Notes: generated from the sequence alone by a model not told the origin. A stretch of DNA of 64,000 nucleotides from Acidobacteriota bacterium (GCA_013289685.1 JABCZL010000011.1:186001-250000); one strand, 5' to 3'; counted from the first letter of the stretch, positions 15,561 to 27,648 are shown. Made by a program: numbers and translations.

Positions 15561-16709
15561 TTGTCTTTGGTTGAGGCGACGCCCACCGTCCGCAAAACGG
15601 CGCTGAACGCCGTCCATCGCCAGATGGGCGCGAAGATGGTGGAGTTCAACGGCTGGGATATGCCGGTCGAGTATCCCGCGGCAATCGGCTGCGGAATCAT
15701 TAACGAGCACATGGCGGTGCGCACCGGCGTAGGCATATTCGACGTCAGCCACATGGGCGACATTCGCCTGGCCGGGCCCCAGGCCCTGGCCGCGGTGCAG
15801 CACATTTCCATGAATGACGCTTCACGGCTGGCGATCGGGCAGGCGCAATATTCGGCGCTGCTCTATCCCCATGGAACGTTTGTCGATGACGTCATCGTCC
15901 ATCGCCTGGGCGAGGACGAGTACCTGCTGGTAATCAACGCCGGGACGCGAGAGAAGGATTTCTCCTGGGTGCGCGACAATACGCGCCAGTTCGATTGCGC
16001 AGTCGAGAATCTGTCGGACGACTTCACGCAGATTGCGATTCAGGGACCGAAGGGTGTGAACCTGCTGCAGAAACTCACTGACGCCGATTTGAGCGTGGTG
16101 AAGTTCTACTGGGTCACACGCGGCATGCTGTGCGGCCTGAACAATATTCTGATGGGGCGCACGGGGTACACAGCGGAAGACGGCTTCGAGATTTACATCC
16201 CTGCCGATGAGGCGATCAGTGCCCGGGTCTGGTATGAGATTCTGGCGGCGGGCAAGGAGTTCGGCGTCGTCCCGTGCGGCTTGGGGGCACGCAATACGCT
16301 GCGGCTTGAAGGCAAGCTTCCGCTGTACGGGCACGAAATTTCCGATACCATTAATGTTTGGGAAGCGGGGCTGGGTCGCTTTTGCAAGATGGAGAAGCCG
16401 GAGTTCGTCGGCCGGGATGCGCTGGAGAAAGCGAAAGCCGCGGGCGTCAGGCGAAGTCTGGTAGGGCTCGAGATGACGGAGCGCGGTATTGCCCGCGATG
16501 GCTACAAAGTGCTCGATGGCGGTGGCCGCGAAATTGGATACGTCACCAGCGGATCGCCGGCGCCGTTCTTGAAGAAAAACATCGCGCTGGCTTACGTGCC
16601 GGTGGAGCTGGCAGCCGTAGGCACGGCGGTGAAGGTGGAAATTCGTGGTCAAGGCGTGGGAGCGGTGGTTGTCCCGACACCTTTTTATAAGAGGCCGAAG
16701 AAGGCGTGA
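15561..16709 (+). CDS. gcvT: glycine cleavage system T protein (aminomethyltransferase)
   Basis: 382 residues from TTG 15561, which has GAGGT five bases upstream; TTG 15549 is possible. Landmarks are TALNAVHRQMGAKMVEFNGWDMPVEY, FDVSHMGDIRL, IAIQGPKGVNLL, GRTGYTAEDGFEIY, GLGARNTLRLEG and FVGRDAL. It takes the aminomethyl group from lipoyl-GcvH, releases NH3 and makes 5,10-methylene-THF. gcvH, gcvPA and gcvPB follow on the same strand. No glycine riboswitch motif was seen upstream. Confidence 0.96.
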   Translation: MSLVEATPTVRKTALNAVHRQMGAKMVEFNGWDMPVEYPAAIGCGIINEHMAVRTGVGIFDVSHMGDIRLAGPQALAAVQHISMNDASRLAIGQAQYSALLYPHGTFVDDVIVHRLGEDEYLLVINAGTREKDFSWVRDNTRQFDCAVENLSDDFTQIAIQGPKGVNLLQKLTDADLSVVKFYWVTRGMLCGLNNILMGRTGYTAEDGFEIYIPADEAISARVWYEILAAGKEFGVVPCGLGARNTLRLEGKLPLYGHEISDTINVWEAGLGRFCKMEKPEFVGRDALEKAKAAGVRRSLVGLEMTERGIARDGYKVLDGGGREIGYVTSGSPAPFLKKNIALAYVPVELAAVGTAVKVEIRGQGVGAVVVPTPFYKRPKKA

Positions 16710-16748
16710 CACGGGTTGAAGCCCGGTTCCTCTCTTGGATTCGCTGAC

Positions 16749-16767
16749 GCGGCCCTGGAAGGGCCGC
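16749..16767. repeat. family D hairpin repeat
   Basis: GCGGCCC-TGGAA-GGGCCGC followed by TCTTCCACGGTCATG. Directly next to the 15-bp array at 16784. Confidence 0.75.
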
Positions 16768-16783
16768 TCTTCCACGGTCATGT

Positions 16784-16838
16784 TTAGAGTCGTCTTTGTT
16801 AGAGTCGTCATGTTTAGAGTCGCCTTGGTAAGAGTTCG
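16784..16838 (+). repeat. 15-bp tandem array upstream of gcvH
   Basis: TTAGAGTCGTC, TTAGAGTCGTC, TTAGAGTCGCC and a degenerate TAAGAGTTCG begin at 16784, 16799, 16814 and 16829, exactly 15 bp apart. The array ends 60 bp before the gcvH start. Confidence 0.85.
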
Positions 16839-16897
16839 ATCGATTCGGGCTTCATTTTACACAGCGAGAGGCTAGCAGCCAGGAGCTAGAAGCTTTT

Positions 16898-17287
16898 ATG
16901 CCCTACCCTACAGATCGCAGATACACCAAAGAACACGAATGGATTCAGGTGAACGGAAACTCCGCCACGATCGGCATCACCGATTATGCACAGCAGTCGC
17001 TGGGGGACATCGTGTTCGTCGAGACCCCGAAGGTGGGCGCTGAGCTGACCGCCGGAAAAACATTTGGCACGGTCGAGTCGGTGAAGGCGGTGTCGGACTT
17101 GTTCGCCCCCGCGTCGGGCACCGTTACTGAGGTCAACGGAACTTTGGCCACGTCGCCCGAGAACGTGAATAAGGACGCCCACGGTTCGTGGATGCTGAAG
17201 CTCACGCTGAAGAATCCGGGCGAATTGGACGGTCTGCTCTCGGCCGCAGACTATGAAAAGTTTGTAGCGGAAGAGGCGGGACACTGA
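16898..17287 (+). CDS. gcvH: glycine cleavage system H protein
   Basis: 129 residues, normal length. The lipoyl-lysine lies in GTVESVKAVSD (Lys about 63). The fold signatures YTKEHEWIQV, GITDYAQQSLGDIVFVE and the C-terminal AADYEKFV are present. GcvH shuttles the aminomethyl group between GcvP, GcvT and the L protein. A gap of 188 bp after gcvT contains repeats, so gcvH may have its own promoter. Confidence 0.97.
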   Translation: MPYPTDRRYTKEHEWIQVNGNSATIGITDYAQQSLGDIVFVETPKVGAELTAGKTFGTVESVKAVSDLFAPASGTVTEVNGTLATSPENVNKDAHGSWMLKLTLKNPGELDGLLSAADYEKFVAEEAGH

Positions 17288-17294
17288 AAAAAGC

Positions 17295-17352
17295 GGACCT
17301 CAGACCTCAGACCTCAGCTGACATTGACGCGTTTGGCTGAGGTCCGAGGTCC
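17295..17352. repeat. inverted repeat with a tripled ACCTCAG unit
   Basis: GGACCTCAGACCTCAG (17295-17310), one more ACCTCAG to 17317, and CTGAGGTCCGAGGTCC (17337-17352) form a 15-of-16 stem between gcvH and gcvPA. Confidence 0.8.
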
Positions 17353-17373
17353 GACGCCGGTTTAGAATCTCCT

Positions 17374-18752
<1,379 letters not shown>

Positions 18753-18756
<4 letters not shown>

Positions 18757-20255
18757 AGCACATGACCCGCAAAGCGACGCGCCACGTCAACCAGAACGAG
18801 GGCTTGATCTTTGAGAAGTCTTCGGCTGGCAAGGCGGCCTGGAAGCTCCCGCCGCTCGACGTGCCGGAAGTCGATACCGCCGCGCTTCTGGGCGCGTCCG
18901 AGAGAAAAGATCTGGGCAACATGCCTGAGGTGAGCGAGATCGAGATCATCCGCCATTTCACGCGGCTTTCCACGTGGAATTACGCCATCGATCTCGGCAT
19001 GTATCCTCTGGGGTCGTGCACGATGAAGTACAACCCGCGCGTGAACGAGGCGGTGGCTCGGGTGGAGGGAATCGCCAACGGGCATCCTTACCAGCCGGAG
19101 AAGATTTCGCAGGGCGCGCTGCACATCATCAAGACTCTCAGCGAGCAACTGATCGAAATTACCGGTATGGACGCGATCACGCTGCAGCCCGCCGCCGGGG
19201 CGCATGGTGAGATGACCGGACTGCTTATGGTTCGCGCCTATCACCAGTCCAAAGGCAATGCGCGCAAGAAAATTCTGATTCCGGATTCCGCGCACGGAAC
19301 CAATCCGGCGACCGCCGCGATGGTGAATTATGCCGTCGAGAATCTGAAGTCGGACTCGCGCGGCATGGTCGACATCGCGGCCCTTGAAGCGCAGATGAAC
19401 GAAGATGTCGCCGCGCTCATGCTGACCAATCCCAACACACTGGGCGTGTTTGAGCAGGACATCCACAAGATTGCCGACATCCTGCACGCTAAGGGCGGAT
19501 TGCTCTACATGGATGGCGCCAACATGAACGCGCTGGTCGGCAAGGTGCGCCCCGGCGATTTCGGCGTTGACGTCATGCACCTGAACCTGCACAAGACTTT
19601 TTCGACTCCGCACGGCGGAGGCGGTCCCGGGTCCGGCCCGGTGGCGATCAAGAAAGCTCTCGAACCTTTTTTGCCGACGCCGGTGGTGACCACAAAATCC
19701 GACGGCACGCTTGGTTTTGACTACAACCGTCCGCAGTCGGTGGGACGCGTGCGTGCGTTCTACGGCAACTTCGGAATGTTTGTGCGCGCGCTGGCTTATA
19801 TTCAGGCGAACGGTCCCGATGGCCTGCGGCAGACGACGGAAGACGCGGTGCTCAACGCCAACTACATCCGCAAGGGACTCGAAGGCACCTACGATCTGCC
19901 CTATTCCACGCCGACCATGCACGAAGTCGTGTTCAGCGATAAGGTGCAGTTGAAAAAAGGCGTGCGCACGATGGACATCGCCAAGCGCCTGATCGATTAC
20001 GGGTTCCATCCTTATACGACGGCGTTTCCGCTGATCGTGCCGGGCGCGCTCATGATCGAACCCACGGAGAGCGAGTCGAAGGAAGAGATGGACTTGTTCA
20101 TCGAGGCGATGAAGTCGATCGCGGAGGAAGTGGAGGAAGATCCGCAGACTGTGCTCGACGCGCCGCATTCTACGCGGGTTTCGCGCTTGGACGAGACCGC
20201 CGCTGCCAGGAAGCCTGTTTTGCGGTGGAAGCCGGCGGTGCTGCAGCCTGAATGA
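18753..20255 (+). CDS. gcvPB: glycine dehydrogenase (decarboxylating) subunit 2
   Basis: 500 residues. The PLP lysine is in [18 protein letters not shown] (Lys about 284). Other signatures are [41 protein letters not shown] and [11 protein letters not shown]. The start overlaps the gcvPA stop by four bases, so subunits are made in step. With GcvT and GcvH it completes the operon; no lpd is present in the window. Confidence 0.96.
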
Positions 20256-20258
20256 TCC

Positions 20259-20651
20259 TTACGACTCGCTTAGCACAAGCGATTGCGAGGCGAATTCTAA
20301 AACAATTCGATGGTCTACTGCCCGCCAAGTATTCCCAGCCCTTTCAGCCTTTACCAGCCAGTCAACAATTGCCTTCAAGCCTTCGCTCGACAGTGCAGAT
20401 TCGATGACCGCACGTTCGGCGCCTGGCACGGCGTAGACCGTCACAGAGGTCTTGCCAGAAGCAAAGTAGTCTGTTCGATGGTCACCATGGAAATCTGCCC
20501 GCGCTATTTCATCACGACGTTGCATTCGGAGGTAATAGACGAACACCAGATCCTTCACGTTCGCCTCCTCCAGTGCGCGGTCGAGGAGCGAGCGCTTGAG
20601 GGGATAACTGTTTCCTTTCGGCAATTTGTCTTTAGAGAATGAGTAACTCAT
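20259..20651 (-). CDS. hypothetical protein
   Basis: 130 residues from ATG 20651, chosen for GGAGA seven bases upstream; ATG 20708 would add 19 residues. No family recognised. The sequence is mixed alpha/beta (DLVFVYYLRMQRRDE, KTSVTVYAVPGAERAVIESAL, LKAIVDWLVKAERAG), with no signal or membrane segment. It is convergent with gcvPB, whose stop lies three bases away. Its codon use is more AT-leaning than its neighbours. Confidence 0.55.
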   Translation of the reverse strand: MSYSFSKDKLPKGNSYPLKRSLLDRALEEANVKDLVFVYYLRMQRRDEIARADFHGDHRTDYFASGKTSVTVYAVPGAERAVIESALSSEGLKAIVDWLVKAERAGNTWRAVDHRIVLEFASQSLVLSES

Positions 20652-20830
20652 CTCAACTTCTCCGCAAACCCCAATTCGCAGTGTGACCAACTGTCCAGCC
20701 GCTACCATGATTCCGGCCGACTGAAAAGCTTATCACTGCAAGAACTCATTCTTCCTCCATATTTGAGGGGTGATCCCTCCACGCTGACCTGTTTTGCGGT
20801 GGAAACCAGTGATCTGAACTCTCGCGTCGC

Positions 20831-20852
20831 GGGCGGACGAGTGCGTCCGCCC
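20831..20852. repeat. family C hairpin repeat
   Basis: GGGCGGACG-AGTG-CGTCCGCCC, upstream of the TPR membrane protein. Confidence 0.8.
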
Positions 20853-20880
20853 CTACACCATTCTGGCGCATTACTTCGGT

Positions 20881-22812
20881 GTGTTTTCTCGATGCGCCCT
20901 CTGGGAGCTTCCTTTTGCTTTATGCTTAAATCTTTTTGTGGCCACCCCCGCGCGAGAAACGCTGATTCCGCCCGCTAAGGGCCGGGCCCTGTTCTCTTCC
21001 CCCCAAAAACAAAATCTCATTCTCTGCCTTCTACTGGCCGCGGTCACGCTGGTGCTTTATAACCCGGTGAATCATCATCCCTTCGTCAACTACGATGATG
21101 ATCGCTATGTGGTGCAGAACCCGCATATCCGCGGCATCTCAGGGGAGACGATTGTATGGGCGTTCACCACCAACGCGGAAGCGAACTGGCATCCGCTCAC
21201 TTGGATCTCGCACACGTTGGACTACCAGTTGTTTCGACTCAATGCCGGCGGCCACCATCTCACCAGCCTGCTGCTTCATGCGGCGAATGTGGTTCTTCTG
21301 TTTCTGCTGTTGAAGCGGTCGACAGGCCGAAGTGACCTCAGCCTGATGGTGGCTGCGCTGTTTGCCGTTCATCCCATCAACGTCGAGTCGGTGGCCTGGG
21401 TTGCCGAGCGCAAGAATGTTCTCTGTACGTTCTTTTTCTTCCTGACTCTGGGGGCTTACGGGTGGTACGCGCGAAAGCCCGACTGGCGTCGATATCTTGC
21501 TGTAGCCACATTATTCGCGATGGGGCTGATGTCGAAGCCGATGGTCATCACTCTGCCTTTTGTTTTGTTGCTGCTCGACTATTGGCCGCTGGGGAGAATC
21601 CAGGGATCACCCGCTGGCACTCAGAACGAGGTTCCACAGCGATCCATCTCGAAACTCTTGATTGAAAAATTGCCGTTGCTCGCGTTGTCGGTGGCGAGTG
21701 CGTGGATCACGATGAAGGCTCAGCAGGCGGGCGGGGCTGTGCGATCAGAGCAGCAGTTTCCGTTCGGAGTGCGGTTGGAGAATTCGGTCGTCGCTTATGG
21801 CGCATATCTGTGGAAGATGATCTGGCCGGCGAAGCTGGCGGTGCTGTACCCACATCCCGGAAATTCGCTGCCGGTGTGGCAAATCGCGCTGGGAATCGCA
21901 GTCCTTCTCGGTGTGAGTGCAGTGGTGTTGCGCTACCGTTCGCGACGCTACCTGGCGACCGGCTGGCTTTGGTTTCTGGGCACGCTGGTTCCGGTGATCG
22001 GAATCGTGCAGGTGGGCTACCAGTCGATGGCCGATCGCTACGCCTACATTCCTTTAATCGGAGTGTTCGTGATGGTGGTGTGGGGCGCGGCTGATCTCGC
22101 CGATCACTGGAAGCTGGCGCGCGTTTGGCGCGTGCTGCCCGCGGTGGTGCTCCTGTTGGCGCTTTCGGGGGCCGCGCGGCGGCAGCTTGGCTACTGGGCC
22201 AGTGGGTATGATCTCTGGTCTCACACCGTGGCCGTCAATCCGAACAATTTCATCGCTCACGACAATCTGGGCGACGCTCTGCTGGCCCAAGGCAAGCGGA
22301 CGGAGGCTTATTCCCAGTTTCAGATGGCGGCTGCGATTATGCCCACCGATCCATGGAGCCATACCAGCATGGGGGCATACCTGCAGGAACACGGCCGGCT
22401 TCAAGAAGCGATGGTGCAATACCGCATGACCATCGGCCTTAGCCGAGACCAGGCTATGCTCGCTTTAGCGTATGCCAACCTCGGCTCAGTATTCCGAGAC
22501 ATGGGCTATGAAAACCAAGCACGGGAAAGTTACGATCATGCGATTGAGCTGAATCCTGGTCAGTTCAACGCGTATTTCGGACGTGGGGTGCTGCTCGAAC
22601 GGCAGGGCAGGCTGGCGGAAGCGATCAGCGATCTTTCGCGTTCCGCGGAATTGCAGCCCACCGCGCAGGCTTACGTTGAACTGGGGCGATTGTTCGCGCA
22701 GACCGGGCATGTCCCCGAGGCGTTCAATGCCTATCAGCAAGCGCTGAAAATCTCTCCTGATCTGGTCGAGGCGCAACAGGCTGCCGAGGCGCTGCGGCAA
22801 CAGAAGAAGTAA
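20881..22812 (+). CDS. TMTC-like membrane protein with C-terminal TPR repeats
   Basis: 643 residues, start uncertain (GTG 20881 or GTG 20938; neither has a good site). The first about 420 residues hold about ten hydrophobic segments with the marks of the bacterial and eukaryotic TMTC/PMT-like family: NYDDDRYVVQNP, WHPLTWISHTLDYQLF, HPINVESVAWVAERKN, GLMSKPMVITLP and MADRYAYIPLIGV. About five TPR units follow from about residue 455 (NFIAHDNLGDALLAQGKRTEA onward). Eukaryotic TMTCs are O-mannosyltransferases; the conserved acidic loop NYDDD fits the GT-C fold. A lipid-linked sugar transferase is a reasonable inference. A short terminator-like stem follows. Confidence 0.88.
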   Translation: MFSRCALWELPFALCLNLFVATPARETLIPPAKGRALFSSPQKQNLILCLLLAAVTLVLYNPVNHHPFVNYDDDRYVVQNPHIRGISGETIVWAFTTNAEANWHPLTWISHTLDYQLFRLNAGGHHLTSLLLHAANVVLLFLLLKRSTGRSDLSLMVAALFAVHPINVESVAWVAERKNVLCTFFFFLTLGAYGWYARKPDWRRYLAVATLFAMGLMSKPMVITLPFVLLLLDYWPLGRIQGSPAGTQNEVPQRSISKLLIEKLPLLALSVASAWITMKAQQAGGAVRSEQQFPFGVRLENSVVAYGAYLWKMIWPAKLAVLYPHPGNSLPVWQIALGIAVLLGVSAVVLRYRSRRYLATGWLWFLGTLVPVIGIVQVGYQSMADRYAYIPLIGVFVMVVWGAADLADHWKLARVWRVLPAVVLLLALSGAARRQLGYWASGYDLWSHTVAVNPNNFIAHDNLGDALLAQGKRTEAYSQFQMAAAIMPTDPWSHTSMGAYLQEHGRLQEAMVQYRMTIGLSRDQAMLALAYANLGSVFRDMGYENQARESYDHAIELNPGQFNAYFGRGVLLERQGRLAEAISDLSRSAELQPTAQAYVELGRLFAQTGHVPEAFNAYQQALKISPDLVEAQQAAEALRQQKK

Positions 22813-22853
22813 ACCGCGCCGCAACTCCTGAATTTTTCTTGAGGTCACCGCAA

Positions 22854-22871
22854 AAAAAGCGGCGGCTTTTT
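22854..22871 (+). terminator. possible terminator
   Basis: AAAAAGC-GGCG-GCTTTTT, 42 bp after the TPR gene stop, ending in five T. The stem is AT-rich and short, hence modest confidence. Confidence 0.45.
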
Positions 22872-22906
22872 GTTCGACATGCTCACTTCTCGAGAGCGGG
22901 CTGGGG

Positions 22907-22983
22907 ATTGTTGATTGCTGATTTGTTTGATGATTATTGAACACCCTCTACCGATCAACCATCAAAGATCAGCAATCAACAAT
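22907..22983. repeat. 16-bp perfect inverted repeat
   Basis: ATTGTTGATTGCTGAT (22907-22922) and ATCAGCAATCAACAAT (22968-22983) match exactly around a 45-nt AT-rich loop. It lies between convergent genes and may terminate both. Confidence 0.85.
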
Positions 22984-22996
22984 TGACTCCCTCGCG

Positions 22997-23509
22997 CTAT
23001 TTAGCCGAGATGTCGACCGATGCCCGAGTGGTCTCCCAATCGATCTGGAGCGTGCAGCCGCCGCCGGACTTTACGTAGGAAATCGTGAAGTTTTCGACAG
23101 GCGCGGGCAGCTTCGAGACTTTCATGTCCACGCGCGCCAGTTCGTCGCTTTCATACTTGTAGGGGATGCCCCATTCACCGGTCTTCTTGTTGACGATCAG
23201 GGTCCACTTGTCGGCGGCAGGGACGGTGAAGATGGTGTAGCTGCCGGCGGGCACGGCCTTGCCCCCGACGACAACGTCGGCGCTGGCCACAAAGGTTGTG
23301 GCGGAATTGGCTCCGGTGCGCCAGACCTCGCCGAAAGGTACCAGGCCGCCATAAATCTTGCGGCCTTTCGCGCGCGGGCTGGAGTAATCGGTCTTGATGG
23401 TCTTGCCGCCGAGATCGCAGGTAGCCGAGGCTGGCGGACTGGCCTGCGCCGAAGCGAACAGGGTGAGGGTCAAAATCGCGAATCCGACAAGGGCAATTCT
23501 CTTTTGCAT
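22997..23509 (-). CDS. DUF2911 exported protein
   Basis: 170 residues from ATG 23509, which has AAGGAGA close upstream. A Sec signal peptide (about 1-22, FASAQAS) leads to a DUF2911 domain: TDYSSPRAKGRKIYGGLVPFGEVWRTGANSAT, where the YGGLVPFGEVWRTGAN core is diagnostic, then VPAGSYTIFTVP and WGIPYKY. These proteins are periplasmic and of unknown function. The gene stands alone, divergent from a small plus-strand gene. Confidence 0.92.
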   Translation of the reverse strand: MQKRIALVGFAILTLTLFASAQASPPASATCDLGGKTIKTDYSSPRAKGRKIYGGLVPFGEVWRTGANSATTFVASADVVVGGKAVPAGSYTIFTVPAADKWTLIVNKKTGEWGIPYKYESDELARVDMKVSKLPAPVENFTISYVKSGGGCTLQIDWETTRASVDISAK

Positions 23510-23618
23510 GGTTTCTCCTTTTGAAATATGGAATGCCAAGGGTTTGGACGTGTGAGTGAAGAATAAGTCAGCAGCCACGCCATTATGCGCCATCGGAGCA
23601 TGCAGTTACAATCGTCCC

Positions 23619-23879
23619 ATGCCGGTATTCGACGAAAAGCAGGAAGAACTGGAACACTACGAGACCATGATGGGCGTGCCCCGCGGACGTCTCGCGGTCA
23701 CCATGGATACGATCACCGACGCCATGGCGCTGGTCGGCCAGCACGGCGTCTATTGCCAAAGCCAGCGCTGGCCGGGCAAGCCCGTGATGGACATTCAGAT
23801 CATCATGAAGAGCCTGACCGACGCGAAGGAACTGATCCAGAGCGTGATGGAAGAGCTGAAAAAGACTGACCACCGCTGA
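23619..23879 (+). CDS. small hypothetical protein
   Basis: 86 residues beginning MPVFDEKQEELEHYETMMG; no clear ribosome site, possibly a leaderless or short-leader transcript. The sequence ends with helical MKSLTDAKELIQSVMEELKK. No family recognised. Strong GC3 bias and the close start near a divergent promoter region support coding. Confidence 0.6.
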   Translation: MPVFDEKQEELEHYETMMGVPRGRLAVTMDTITDAMALVGQHGVYCQSQRWPGKPVMDIQIIMKSLTDAKELIQSVMEELKKTDHR

Positions 23880-23975
23880 TCGCAGAGGTGCTAACTATTT
23901 TTGGGCCCTGCTGAAAGTTTTGTATCCTTGCTGCTCGCTCCGCATCTTTAGCTGAAATCTTCCAGGAGGATGCTC

Positions 23976-24620
23976 ATGCACGTGAAGAAGACAACGGTGG
24001 TTTCGGTTCTCGTGATGTTTCTGGCCTTGCCCTCGGCAATCGCACAGACCGCGCCCACGACGGCCCCAACCCCGCTCACCGCGGAAGAGCGCGAATCGGC
24101 GTTGAAACAGTTTCAGAGCACGCGCGATAATTTCCTGAAGTCGATTGCCGGGCTGTCGCAGAAGCAGTGGACCTTCAAGTCCGCTCCCGATCGCTGGTCA
24201 GTGGCGGAAGTAGCCGAGCACATCGCGGTTTCAGAATCGACCCTCTTCGGCCTGGTGCAACAGAGGATCATGCCGTCCCCAGCCGCTCCCGACAAACGCG
24301 AACAGGTAAAGGGCAAGGATCAAATGATTCTCGAGAAAATGCCGGACCGCAGCCACAAAGCGCAGGCGCCCGAGTTCCTGCGTCCCACGGGCCGTTGGGC
24401 CACTGAGGCGGATTTAACCAAGGCGTTTGAAGACAGCCGCAAGACAACGATGGACTACATTCGGACTACGAACGACGACCTGCGGGACCACTTCTTCGAC
24501 CACCCGGTATTTGGTCCCCTGGACGGCTACCAGTGGCTGCTGTTGATTTCGGCGCACAGCGCACGTCATACCGCGCAGATCGAAGAAGTAAAGGCCGACC
24601 CGAACTTTCCAAAAGAGTAG
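23976..24620 (+). CDS. exported DinB-like protein
   Basis: 214 residues from ATG 23976; AGGAGG at 23964-23969 is six bases away, whereas ATG 23970 would touch it. A signal peptide (about 1-24) is followed by a DinB/YfiT-like four-helix bundle: FLKSIAGLSQKQWTFK, DRWSVAEVAEHIAVSES and ISAHSARHTAQIEEV. His in EHIAVSE and the HxxxH of the last helix are the expected metal ligands. DinB-type proteins often transfer or cleave thiol cofactors; an exported form is less common and its role is unknown. Confidence 0.88.
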   Translation: MHVKKTTVVSVLVMFLALPSAIAQTAPTTAPTPLTAEERESALKQFQSTRDNFLKSIAGLSQKQWTFKSAPDRWSVAEVAEHIAVSESTLFGLVQQRIMPSPAAPDKREQVKGKDQMILEKMPDRSHKAQAPEFLRPTGRWATEADLTKAFEDSRKTTMDYIRTTNDDLRDHFFDHPVFGPLDGYQWLLLISAHSARHTAQIEEVKADPNFPKE

Positions 24621-24630
24621 CGAAAATCAT

Positions 24631-24710
24631 AAACCACGAAGGACACGAAGTTTCACGAAGGAGACCTTGATTGCGAAGACCTTCGTGAACCTTCATGTCC
24701 TTTTCGGTTT
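24631..24710. repeat. family B-like inverted repeat (ACCACGAAGGACACGAAG)
   Basis: Left arm AAACCACGAAGGACACGAAG (24631-24650) and right arm CTTCGTGAACCTTCATGTCC onward to 24710 form an imperfect stem between convergent genes. A single related right arm ends the thiolase gene at 34098-34128. Confidence 0.8.
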
Positions 24711-24716
24711 AGGCCT

Positions 24717-25925
24717 TTAGGGTTTCACAGTGATCATCACGACTCCGTGCAACGGGACCGCCGCCGAGTATTTCCCCGGGAACTTTCCCAAATCCTTGTG
24801 CAACCACAAGTCGCGCACCGAAGCACTGACGGTGCTGGGATAGCCGAGATCCTCCCAGTTCGCGGAGATTTGTTGTTCGGTAGCGCCGCGGTTCAGGAGT
24901 ATGACGGCGCGGCTTCCGTCTTTTAATTGCTTCGCCCAAACTTCCAGGTCGCCGTTCTTGGCCACGCGTTCGCCCTCGCGCCCGAGCGCGTCCTGATTCA
25001 CCGCAATCACTTCCTTATTGGTGAGAATGTCGTGAATCTCCGGCCGCATGGTGCGCAGGTCGTTGCCCGCGATCAGCGGCGCCGCCAGCAGCGCCCACAG
25101 ACTGAAATGCGAGCGGTACTCAACGTCGGTCATCCCGCCGTTTCCGACTTCGAGCATGTCAGGATCGTTCCAGTGCCCCGGCCCGGCATACGACTGCAGG
25201 CCCACCTGCTGGTCGATAATCGCCATCACGCCATTCGAGCAGCAGTTGCCGTCGGGCCATTTCTCTTGACCGCCCCAGCGGTCCTGGATGTCGCCCGTCG
25301 AGCGCCACAGGTTGCCGCCGACTTCTTTGCCCCACAGCCACGGCTTGGCCGTGCCCCACTCGCAAATGCTAAGCACGATCGGCCGCCCGGATGCGTCGAG
25401 AGCCGCGCGGATGTTGGCGTACGACGCCTTCGCATCCTGCGTGGTGGTGTTGCACCAGTCATATTTCAAATAGTCGATGCCCCACGCCGCGTACTGCAGC
25501 GCGTCTTGATATTCGTGGCCCAGGCCGCCGGGACGCCCGGCGCAGGTCTTCGATCCCGCGTCCGAATAGACACCGAACTTCAGACCGAGCGAATGAATGT
25601 AATCGCCCACAGCCTTCATGCCATGCGGAAAACGCTGCGGGTCCGCGACGATGTTGGAATTCGCGTCGCGACTCACCTGCCAGCAGTCGTCAATGTTGAC
25701 GTACAGGTATCCTGCGTCTTTCATGCCTGACTTCACGACTGCGTCGGCCATGCTCTTGATCATGTCTTCGCTGACGTTGCAGGCAAACTTGTTCCACGAG
25801 TTCCAGCCCATGGGCGGGGTAAGCGCAAGATTCGCGGATGGAGCGGGTTTCTCTTGAGCGACAACAGCGGTGACAAATAGCGGTATGCAGAAGAACAGCG
25901 CAGGAAGGGCTCGTCTCATTTTCAT
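24717..25925 (-). CDS. exported alpha-galactosidase, GH27
   Basis: 402 residues. A signal peptide (about 1-24) is followed by the GH27 barrel: LALTPPMGWNSWNKFACNV, YVNIDDCWQ, GLKFGVYSDAGSKTCAG, the nucleophile Asp in YLKYDWCN, and the acid/base Asp in GHWNDPDMLEVGN. The C-terminal beta-sandwich (about 310-402) ends in VVMITVKP. It removes terminal alpha-linked galactose (or N-acetylgalactosamine) from oligosaccharides in the periplasm or outside. The neighbouring acetylesterase and esterase suggest a small plant-polymer breakdown locus. Confidence 0.95.
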   Translation of the reverse strand: MKMRRALPALFFCIPLFVTAVVAQEKPAPSANLALTPPMGWNSWNKFACNVSEDMIKSMADAVVKSGMKDAGYLYVNIDDCWQVSRDANSNIVADPQRFPHGMKAVGDYIHSLGLKFGVYSDAGSKTCAGRPGGLGHEYQDALQYAAWGIDYLKYDWCNTTTQDAKASYANIRAALDASGRPIVLSICEWGTAKPWLWGKEVGGNLWRSTGDIQDRWGGQEKWPDGNCCSNGVMAIIDQQVGLQSYAGPGHWNDPDMLEVGNGGMTDVEYRSHFSLWALLAAPLIAGNDLRTMRPEIHDILTNKEVIAVNQDALGREGERVAKNGDLEVWAKQLKDGSRAVILLNRGATEQQISANWEDLGYPSTVSASVRDLWLHKDLGKFPGKYSAAVPLHGVVMITVKP

Positions 25926-26118
25926 GCAGACGTTTTACCAGAAGCGGGTGGAGATTGGTAGAAGGGAGAGCGAAACTCTAGCAAGGCGAATCTCGAGAAT
26001 CGGATTTGGGTAGGGCACGCTTCCATCCGTGCCGCTAAGCCGAGCACCGTGCGGTCGTTCCCGTTTACAATGCCCGGTTGATCTTATTCTGAATCACCGC
26101 CGTCGACGGAGGAACTTC

Positions 26119-27624
<1,506 letters not shown>

Positions 27625-27648
27625 GAGAAGGTGAGCAACCAGCGGGCA

